Translations under genes and position numbers: made by a program
Part shown: one piece after another, positions 7,195-12,690 of the stretch
Numbering within the stretch: position 1 is the first letter of the stretch
Layout of the letters: each line of letters starts with the position of its first letter
DNA from: Verrucomicrobiota bacterium
Lineage (GTDB): Bacteria > Verrucomicrobiota > Verrucomicrobiia > Opitutales > Opitutaceae
Assembly: GCA_023426435.1 (NCBI GenBank)
Contig: JAFAAS010000077.1
Coordinates: 1 to 14,993 of the forward strand
Reading direction: 5' to 3'
Length of the DNA: 14,993 nt
The notes under the pieces: model-generated
What the model saw: only the letters and a program-made list of their open reading frames with translations
Told to the model about the DNA's origin: nothing
Database searches by the model: none

Positions 7195-10100
7195 TTAGAA
7201 GCGGAGGGAGAAGTCCTCGTGTTGAAGAGATAGGTTGGGGTTGTAGGCGGGGTCGCGGTCGAGGAGCTTCGCCCAGGTTTTGCGCATGTAGGCGGCTTCG
7301 CGGTGGAAACGTTGAAGTTTTTCGGGTGTGTCCTCGAGTCCGCGGCTGGCGGATTCGTGATGGTAGAATTCGGCGAAAGGCGTCCAGAGATTGCGGTATC
7401 CGGATTTCATTACGCGCAGGCAGAAATCGACGTCGTTGAAGGCGACGGGGAGGTTGCGTTCGTCGAAGCCGTTGACCTGTTCGAAGATTTCGCGGCGGAC
7501 GACGAGGCAGGCGGCGGTGACGGCGGAGTAATTTTGGACGAGGCGAAGGCGGTTGCGCTGGCCCTCGGCGCCGCGTTTGAGGCCTTTGAAGGCGTGGCCG
7601 GCGACGCCGTCTTTGCCGGCGGGGCCGGTGAGGCCGAGGATCGTGCCGCCGTGTTGAACGGTGTCGTCGGGGTAGTAGAGCATCGCGCCGACGCAGCCGA
7701 TTTCGGGGCGGGCGGCGTGCGAGACCATTTCGTCGAGCCAGTCCGGGTGAAGCGCTTCGAGATCGTTGTTGAGGAAGGCGAGGATGCGGCCGTGCGCGTG
7801 GCGGATCGCGTGGTTGTTGATCGCGGAGTAGTTGAACGGCGCGTCGTAATCGAGGACGCGGATAACAGGCGTGGCGTTTTGCGCGGTGGGGGCACCGTGC
7901 CCCCCGGAAGTGGGCTGGCTGGCGCGGAGTTGATCGAGGTAGGCGAGCGCGGCGGGTTCGTCGGAGCGGTTGTTGACGACGAGGATTTCGAAATCGGGGT
8001 AGGTGGTTTTCGCGATCAGCGAGGTGAGGCAGAGGCGGAGGAGCGGCTCGGCGTTTTTGGTGGGGATGATGATCGAGACCTTGGGCGCGGGTGTGGGGAG
8101 GGCGCGTTTGACGCGCCAGTGGAAGCCGGCGACGGAGACGAGCTCGGCGGAGACGCCGGTGCGCGCGAGGTGTTCGGTGAGGGCTTTTTTCGCGGCGATG
8201 AACGGGTAGTTCGATTTTTCGTCGATGACGCGCGCGGTGGAGCCGGGGATGGCGCGCCAGTGGTAGAGGATGCGCGGGATGTGGTGAATTTTCGCGGGGT
8301 CGAGACCCTCGATGGCGCGGAGCGTGAGATCCCAATCCTGGCTGCCCTCGAAGCCTTCGCGGAAGCCGCCGATGGCGCGGAGACGCGCGGTGCGGAAAAC
8401 GGAAAGATGGCAGGTGAAATTTTGGCCGAGGAAGAGGTCGGGATTCCAGTCGGGTTTGAAGTAGGGATCGAAGCGGCGGCCGTGTTCGTCGATTTTGTCT
8501 TCGTCGGAGTAGATGAACTCGAGATCGGGTTTTTCGAGGAGGGCGAAAATGTTTTCGGCGAGGGCGTGCGGAGGGAGTTCGTCGTCGTGATCGAGGAGCG
8601 CGGTGAATTCGCCGGTGGCGAGCGCGAGGGCGGAGTTGGAGGCGGCGGAGATGTGTCCGTTTTGATCGCGGTAGGCGACCTTGATGCGCGGATCGCGGCG
8701 GGCGTAGTCGTCGAGGATGCGGCGGACGTGCGGCGCGGTGGAGGCGTCGTCGGCGAGGCAGAGTTCCCAATTCGGGTAGAGCTGGGCGCGGACGGATTCG
8801 ATGGCTTTGACGAGCCACTGCTCGGGCGTGTTGAAGACGGGCATCAACACGGAGATGAGCGGGCGCTGGTCGTCGGTGAGCGCTTCGATGCGGGCGCGGA
8901 TGGAGACGGCGCGATCGAGCGTGAGCGTATCGAAGCGGCGAACCCAGGTGTTGTAGTCGCGGCGAAGGTGCGCGGGAAGATCGGGGGCGACGTGCGCGGT
9001 GGGCGTGGCAAAGACCTGCCAGCGACCATCGTCGGTGAGCGCTTCGAGGATGAGGACGTGGGTCGATTCGGGCGGAAGCGTGTAGTTGAGCGTGAAGCCG
9101 CTGTGGCCGGCGGTGGGGTGCGACGGCTGGCTGGCGGCGAGGTCGGGGCGCGGGAGGCCGTGGATGGCTTCGAAGGTTTTGCCGGCGGCGCGGAGACGGA
9201 CGGCGTTGATGGCGCGGTTTTCGGTGGCGACGACCCAGCCGCGGAGTTCGCCGGAGGGAGCGACGTCGTGCCAGTCGTTGGGCTCGTCGATGACGTAGGC
9301 GAAGCCGGGAGCGACCGGTGGTGGCGGAGTGGATACGGTCGCGAGGTTTTTGTTTTTTTTGCGCGAGTCGATGAACGTGCGGCGGAGCGAGCGGAGCGGG
9401 CTGGTGATTTGCCAGGAGAAGGACTCGGACATGCGCTTCACCTTTTCGGTGCGCGCAGCGAGTTCGGCGCGAGATTCGTCGAGATGGCGCGTGAGACGCG
9501 TGATGGCTTCGGAGGCGTCGGCGAGCTGACGGCGGAGGACCTCGGTGGCGTGGCGTTCCTCCTGGAGTTTGGCGCGATTGAAGGCGTCGGCGGCGGTGAG
9601 ACGTTTGTTTTCGGCGGCGGTGGCGCGGGCGAGTTCGAGGCTTTGTTCCTTCGCGCGCATGCGGTCGCGGAGATCGCCCTCGGCGAGGAGAACGTCTTCG
9701 GACGGCGGGAGTGACGGATCGGTGAAGAGCGGTGTGGCCCAGGATTTGATCTGCTCGTAGAATCCGGCGAGGGCGTCGGTGTTGGTTTTGAGATCGAAGT
9801 GGGCGCGGGCGAACTCGAGGGCGCCGTCGGATAGACGCTGGGCGAGGGCGTCGTCGGCGAAAATGCGAAGGCATTTGTCGGCGATTTCGTCGGGGCTGCC
9901 GGTGTCGAGAAGGAGGGCGTGGCGGCCGTCCTCCATGTCGCGGGCGAGATTGGCGCGCGGGAGGACGCACGGGCGGCCGACGCAGAGGAACTCGGGGATT
10001 TTGGACGGGAGACGGTAGTCGTTGAAGGCGTCGGCCTCGCCGGGCTGGACGAGGACGTCGGCGAGGGAGAGGAGCGCGGCGAGTTTTTGTTTTTCGACGA

Positions 10101-10902
10101 AGCCGAGATCGATGACGCGGTCGCCGGCGAGGGGCGCGAGTTGGGCGGCGAGGTGGGGCGGGTTGATGCCGGTGCGGACGAGGCGGCACGGCGTGCCGCG
10201 GTCGTTGATGAGGCGGATCGCGAGGAGGAGCGTGCGGACGTCGGCGAGGTTGGCGAACGTCGTGCTGCCGGTGAAGACGATGAGCTTTTCGTCGGGGCGG
10301 GCGCCGATTTCGTCGCGGAGGGCGGGGTCGGGGATTTGCGGCTGGTAGAGCGCGGCGTCGATGCCGGGGAGGAGGCGATGCGTGAGCTTGTTGTCGCTGG
10401 GGATGAGGTCGCGGAGCTTGTCGGTGATGAACGTGACGCCGTGGGCGAGTTTCAGAAAATTGCGGAAGCGGACGGGATGCGAAAGGCGCGGAGAGAGACG
10501 CGTGGCGAGTTGTTCGTCGGAGAGCGCGCGGAGGTTGGAGAGCGTGTCGCGCGCGTAGCTCTCGATGAGGAAGATTTCGTTGTCCTCGAGATGGATGACG
10601 AGGGCGGCGGACGGGTTTTGGCGAAGGTAGGAGAGCGTGAAAGCGCGGACGTTTTCGCGTGGGGTCCAGACGTGGACGAGGTCGGCGGGGCGGCGGTTGG
10701 GAAAGATCGGCTCGGGTTCGAGGGCGCGGGAGAAAGTGGCGGGCGTGAAGAGGGGCGACGGGATGACGGAGATCGTGTCGGGGTTTTCGGGGACGGCGAC
10801 GACGCACGCGTGGCCGAGCAGCGAGAGGCGGTTGGCGAACGCGCCGATGTGGTTCAGGCTGTTGCTGGTGAAGTCGCCGTAGTTGACGAAGAGGATGTTC
10901 AC
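7195..10902 (-). CDS. 1235-residue multidomain glycosyltransferase: GT4, coiled coil, beta-rich domain, GT2, GT2
   Basis: The start is the GTG at 10900-10902, giving MNILFVNYGD, the first strand of a GT-B fold. The open frame continues 51 codons upstream but is low-complexity and crosses a dispersed repeat. Residues 1-385 are a GT4-like domain (TGSTTFANLADV 211-222, QPGEADAFNDYRLPSKIPEF 286-305); it lacks the classic EX7E spacing. Residues about 405-510 form a charged coiled coil ending in SWQITSPLRSLRR. Residues about 535-635 are a beta-rich domain (GWVV, LPRPDL, GF, LPPES) also present in the methyltransferase at 6005-7039. The first GT2 (about 681-930) has VLMPVFN, ADDAST, DHDDE (771-775) and DWDLTLR. 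The second (about 940-1185) has IIIPTKN, NNDLE (1045-1049) and FNDVDFCLR (1155-1163). Such proteins in O-antigen or rhamnan-type loci add several sugars in sequence. Residues 997-1010 are a repeat-derived insertion. Confidence 0.93.
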   Translation of the reverse strand: MNILFVNYGDFTSNSLNHIGAFANRLSLLGHACVVAVPENPDTISVIPSPLFTPATFSRALEPEPIFPNRRPADLVHVWTPRENVRAFTLSYLRQNPSAALVIHLEDNEIFLIESYARDTLSNLRALSDEQLATRLSPRLSHPVRFRNFLKLAHGVTFITDKLRDLIPSDNKLTHRLLPGIDAALYQPQIPDPALRDEIGARPDEKLIVFTGSTTFANLADVRTLLLAIRLINDRGTPCRLVRTGINPPHLAAQLAPLAGDRVIDLGFVEKQKLAALLSLADVLVQPGEADAFNDYRLPSKIPEFLCVGRPCVLPRANLARDMEDGRHALLLDTGSPDEIADKCLRIFADDALAQRLSDGALEFARAHFDLKTNTDALAGFYEQIKSWATPLFTDPSLPPSEDVLLAEGDLRDRMRAKEQSLELARATAAENKRLTAADAFNRAKLQEERHATEVLRRQLADASEAITRLTRHLDESRAELAARTEKVKRMSESFSWQITSPLRSLRRTFIDSRKKNKNLATVSTPPPPVAPGFAYVIDEPNDWHDVAPSGELRGWVVATENRAINAVRLRAAGKTFEAIHGLPRPDLAASQPSHPTAGHSGFTLNYTLPPESTHVLILEALTDDGRWQVFATPTAHVAPDLPAHLRRDYNTWVRRFDTLTLDRAVSIRARIEALTDDQRPLISVLMPVFNTPEQWLVKAIESVRAQLYPNWELCLADDASTAPHVRRILDDYARRDPRIKVAYRDQNGHISAASNSALALATGEFTALLDHDDELPPHALAENIFALLEKPDLEFIYSDEDKIDEHGRRFDPYFKPDWNPDLFLGQNFTCHLSVFRTARLRAIGGFREGFEGSQDWDLTLRAIEGLDPAKIHHIPRILYHWRAIPGSTARVIDEKSNYPFIAAKKALTEHLARTGVSAELVSVAGFHWRVKRALPTPAPKVSIIIPTKNAEPLLRLCLTSLIAKTTYPDFEILVVNNRSDEPAALAYLDQLRASQPTSGGHGAPTAQNATPVIRVLDYDAPFNYSAINNHAIRHAHGRILAFLNNDLEALHPDWLDEMVSHAARPEIGCVGAMLYYPDDTVQHGGTILGLTGPAGKDGVAGHAFKGLKRGAEGQRNRLRLVQNYSAVTAACLVVRREIFEQVNGFDERNLPVAFNDVDFCLRVMKSGYRNLWTPFAEFYHHESASRGLEDTPEKLQRFHREAAYMRKTWAKLLDRDPAYNPNLSLQHEDFSLRF
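7877..7914 (-). repeat. Intragenic palindromic repeat, copy 2
   Basis: Bases 7879-7897 are identical to 4557-4575. The core GGGGGCA-CCG-TGCCCCC (7888-7904) is a perfect 7-bp stem with a 3-nt loop. It encodes TSGGHGAPTAQN, about residues 998-1009 of the giant glycosyltransferase, just before the conserved RVLDYDAPFNYSAINN of its second GT2 domain. The common core is read one base out of register compared with copy 1, so the two proteins gained unrelated peptides from the same DNA. Confidence 0.75.
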
Positions 10903-10941
10903 GCGAGGCGAGAGAGTGGTAGGTGAAACGGAAGGATTAGG

Positions 10942-10972
10942 AACCGCGAAGGGACGCGAAGGCTCGCGAAGA
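10942..10972 (-). repeat. Leader repeat, TTCGCG type, upstream of the 7195-10902 gene
   Basis: The plus strand has AACCGCGAAGGGACGCGAAG then GCTCGCGAAGA: three 10-nt units containing CGCGAAG. In the transcribed direction this is three CTTCGCG words followed by GTT. It lies 40-70 bp upstream of the GTG start at 10902, in a 153-bp intergenic gap. The same design occurs at 12192-12221, 12581-12610 and 14824-14853. Confidence 0.85.
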
Positions 10973-11029
10973 GGAGGAAGGGTGGGTGATGGGAGAAGGG
11001 GAAGACAGGGAAAAATGGGAGGCTCGAAC

Positions 11030-11051
11030 AGCCCGACGGGGACGTCGGGCT
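11030..11051 (-). terminator. GC-rich hairpin after the 11056-12177 gene (REP-like or terminator-like)
   Basis: AGCCCGACG (11030-11038) pairs perfectly with CGTCGGGCT (11043-11051) around a GGGA loop (TCCC in the transcribed sense). It begins 4 bp after the TAG stop. A T-rich run follows only about 12-15 bp later in the transcribed direction, so termination activity is uncertain. Confidence 0.6.
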
Positions 11052-11055
11052 CCAC

Positions 11056-12177
11056 CTAAAGGGAATGCACGAAGGCGAGGATGCGGTGGGCGAGGGCGGG
11101 CCAGGTGAAGGATTGGGCGCGCATGAGGGCGGATTGGGCGCGGCGGGCGTAGTTGGCGGGATCGGCTTCGAGGGCGAGCATCGCGGCGGCGAGGCCTTCG
11201 GGGTTGTCGGGGGAAATGTAGCGGGCGGCTTCGATGCCGATTTCGGGGAGGCTGCCGCGGTCGCTCGCGAGGACGGGAATGCCGGCGGACATGGCTTCGA
11301 CGAGCGGGAGACCGAAACCCTCGTGCCAACTCGGGGCGAGAAGGGCGAAGGAAGTGCGGTAGAGTTCGGCGAGGTCGGCGTCGGGGACGTAGCCGAGGTA
11401 GCGGACGGGGACGCCGCGGGCGGTGAGATGTTCGAGGCGGGCGTGGACGGCGTCGGATTTCCAGCCGCGGCCGCCGGCGAGGAGGAGCGGGCGACGTTGG
11501 AGGGAGCGTTCGAGGTAGAGCTCGTAGGCGTCGAGGGCGCCCGAGTGGTTTTTGCGCGGCTCGATGGAGCCGACGATGAGCCAGGGTGTATCCGCCGTGT
11601 AGAGACTGGCGGAGTCGGCGAAAGGGAAACGGCTGGCGCCGCCGGAGAGGGCGTGCGGGCGATGGGTTTGTTCGAGCCAGCCGGGGAGGAGTTGTTCGAA
11701 TTCGCGGCGGGTGAAATCGCTGACGAAGAGGAAGGCGGCGGCGCGGGAGAGGGATTGAAGGAGCTCGCGCTGGCAGAGCAGGCGGGTGTCGTCGGTGGCG
11801 AAGTCGGGATGCGTCCAGAACGCGAGATCGTGGACGGTGTAGATGAGTTTCGAGTGGTGGAGTTGGGGGGCGTGGTAGCTGAAGGAGAGGACGACGTCGG
11901 GTTTGGCGGGGAGCGGTTCGCCGGATTCGATGTCGCGCCAGAATTTTTTGGCGGCGGCGGGGGAGGTGTTGAAAAGCGGAGCGGTGACGGCGGGGTGGTC
12001 GATGACGGTGCCGCGGGAAGTGTCGGAGTTGATCCAGTCTCCAAAATGATGATACAGCTCGAAGCGATGGCCGAGCGGGGCGCCGGCGGCGACGAGGGCG
12101 CGCGCGAGGGCGTCGGCGTGCCAGGCGCAGCCGGCGCGTTCGGCGCAGGTTTGGGCGACGTCGAGGCCGATGGTCAT
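11056..12177 (-). CDS. GT4-family glycosyltransferase
   Basis: 373 residues from the ATG at 12175-12177 (MTIGLDVAQT). A longer open frame reaches 12264, but its extra 29 residues are encoded by dispersed repeats, so I reject that start. It is a GT-B fold. The N-terminal acceptor half contains KLIYTVHDLAFWTHP (110-124), typical of GT4 enzymes, and VSDFTRREF (152-160). The donor half contains VGSIEPRKN (202-210), LLLAGGRGWKS (231-241), YLGYVPDADLAELY (260-273) and the EX7E pair E286 and E294 in SWHEGFGLPLVEAM. No membrane helix is seen, so it is probably cytoplasmic, using a nucleotide-sugar on a lipid-linked acceptor. The first 19 codons are present a second time at 12509-12566 because of the tandem duplication. 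No Shine-Dalgarno sequence precedes the start. Confidence 0.93.
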   Translation of the reverse strand: MTIGLDVAQTCAERAGCAWHADALARALVAAGAPLGHRFELYHHFGDWINSDTSRGTVIDHPAVTAPLFNTSPAAAKKFWRDIESGEPLPAKPDVVLSFSYHAPQLHHSKLIYTVHDLAFWTHPDFATDDTRLLCQRELLQSLSRAAAFLFVSDFTRREFEQLLPGWLEQTHRPHALSGGASRFPFADSASLYTADTPWLIVGSIEPRKNHSGALDAYELYLERSLQRRPLLLAGGRGWKSDAVHARLEHLTARGVPVRYLGYVPDADLAELYRTSFALLAPSWHEGFGLPLVEAMSAGIPVLASDRGSLPEIGIEAARYISPDNPEGLAAAMLALEADPANYARRAQSALMRAQSFTWPALAHRILAFVHSL

Positions 12178-12191
12178 GGGTGTTTTGGTTT

Positions 12192-12221
12192 CAACCGCGA
12201 AGGGCGCGAAGGGGCGCGAAG
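12192..12221 (-). repeat. Leader repeat, TTCGCG type, upstream of the GT4 gene
   Basis: The plus strand reads CAACCGCGAAGGGCGCGAAG then GGGCGCGAAG: three 10-nt units, 15-44 bp upstream of the GT4 ATG. Same unit design and orientation as 10942-10972. Its duplicate is at 12581-12610. Confidence 0.85.
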
Positions 12222-12239
12222 AGTTGGAGTTGGGGATGG

Positions 12240-12268
12240 CCGCAAAAAGGCGCAAGAGGCGCAAAAGG
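12240..12268 (-). repeat. Leader repeat, TTTTGCG type (9-nt period)
   Basis: The plus strand has CCGCAAAAAGGCGCAAGAGG then CGCAAAAGG. In the transcribed direction this is three YTTTTGCGC-like units at 9-nt period. It sits in series with the TTCGCG-type element of the same leader. The identical duplicate is at 12629-12657. Confidence 0.8.
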
Positions 12269-12301
12269 GGACCACTCGCTCACGCTCGTAGCTACGATTC
12301 A

Positions 12302-12508
12302 TCATGGGACTTGGTGGCGGGCGGCGGCGGAGAGGAGGTGGGCGAGGCGGGCGGCTTCGTGGGGGAGCGAGAAGGCGTTGAGGCGATTGCGGGATTTGGA
12401 GACGAGGTCTTCGCGGAGGGTTTCGCGGATGGCGACGCGGCGAAGGGCGTCGGCGAGGGCGCGAGGATCGCGTGTATCGACGAAAAGGGCGGCATCGCCG
12501 GCGACCTC
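12302..12508 (-). pseudogene. Duplicated 3' fragment of the GT2-GT4 glycosyltransferase gene
   Basis: In the parent frame the fragment reads EVAGDAALFVDT... to ...SAAARHQVP and ends at TGA 12302-12304. That is 68 residues plus stop, with no frameshift or internal stop. Compared with the intact gene I see three residue changes (T for P, V for I, P for S) and several synonymous ones. It lacks the GT2 domain, the acceptor half and the EX7E motif, and has no start in frame, so it cannot make an active enzyme. Confidence 0.9.
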
Positions 12509-12566
12509 GCCAGGCGCAGCCGGCGCGTTCGGCGCAGGTTTGGGCGACGTCGAGGCCGATGGTCAT
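12509..12566 (-). pseudogene. Duplicated 5' fragment of the GT4 glycosyltransferase gene
   Basis: The ATG at 12564-12566 opens MTIGLDVAQTCAERAGCAW, the same 19 residues as the intact GT4 gene. At the duplication junction it runs out of frame into the GT2-GT4 tail remnant and then through the copy A spacer to a stop at 12174-12176. The resulting basic Arg/Pro-rich chimeric tail has the look of out-of-frame GC-rich DNA. If its start is as active as the parent's, a non-functional peptide could be made. Confidence 0.85.
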
Positions 12567-12580
12567 GGGTGTTTCGTTTT

Positions 12581-12610
12581 CAACCGCGAAGGACGCGAAG
12601 GGGCGCGGAG
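12581..12610 (-). repeat. Leader repeat, TTCGCG type, in duplication copy B
   Basis: The plus strand reads CAACCGCGAAGGACGCGAAG then GGGCGCGGAG. It is the copy B counterpart of 12192-12221, with two substitutions. It lies 15-44 bp upstream of the truncated GT4 start at 12566. Confidence 0.8.
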
Positions 12611-12628
12611 AGTTGGATTTGGGGATGG

Positions 12629-12657
12629 CCGCAAAAAGGCGCAAGAGGCGCAAAAGG
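12629..12657 (-). repeat. Leader repeat, TTTTGCG type, in duplication copy B
   Basis: Identical to 12240-12268 in the other duplication copy: three 9-nt units, same orientation. Confidence 0.8.
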
Positions 12658-12690
12658 GGACCACTCGCTCACGCTCGTAGCTACGATTTA

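Larger units (their letters stand above)
12120..12508. repeat. 389-bp tandem duplication, copy A
   Basis: Copy A follows directly on copy B (12509-12897) at a constant offset of 389 bp with no net indel. I count about 14 mismatches, or about 96% identity. In the transcribed direction it contains a 3' remnant of the GT2-GT4 gene, the spacer with its leader repeats, and the first 19-20 codons of the intact GT4 gene. The junction at 12508/12509 shows at most 1 bp of shared sequence between the two ends. Confidence 0.95.
12178..12690. other. 513-bp gap without an intact gene
   Basis: This stretch holds most of the tandem duplication. From right to left it contains: the copy B spacer with leader repeats 12629-12657 and 12581-12610; a 19-codon start fragment of the GT4 gene (12509-12566); a 69-codon end fragment of the GT2-GT4 gene (12302-12508); and the copy A spacer with leader repeats 12240-12268 and 12192-12221. 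A near-identical block with the 8-bp palindrome GTAGCTAC (12288-12295 in copy A) lies next to the TTTTGCG repeats in each copy. I see no promoter that can be called with confidence. Confidence 0.85.

Noticed and set aside
7303..9714. An 803-codon open frame on the plus strand, antisense to the giant glycosyltransferase
   Set aside because: Its Gly/Glu/Val/Ala-rich translation shows no motifs. The minus strand here has clear GT2 and coiled-coil sequence. The opening is a by-product of high GC and strand skew.
10903..11055. 51-residue N-terminal extension of the giant glycosyltransferase
   Set aside because: Pro/Ser/Leu-rich, crosses a post-stop hairpin and a leader repeat. The conserved fold begins at the GTG at 10902.
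12178..12264. 29-residue N-terminal extension of the GT4 gene
   Set aside because: It is encoded by the leader repeats, and the ATG at 12177 begins exactly at the first beta strand of the GT-B fold.
12192..12268. Possible CRISPR or tandem-repeat array
   Set aside because: Units are only 9-10 nt, three per element, degenerate and without spacers.
12174..12653. A 159-codon minus-strand open frame across the duplication
   Set aside because: It is a chimera: repeat-derived residues, then 19 GT4 residues, then out-of-frame glycosyltransferase tail and repeat again.
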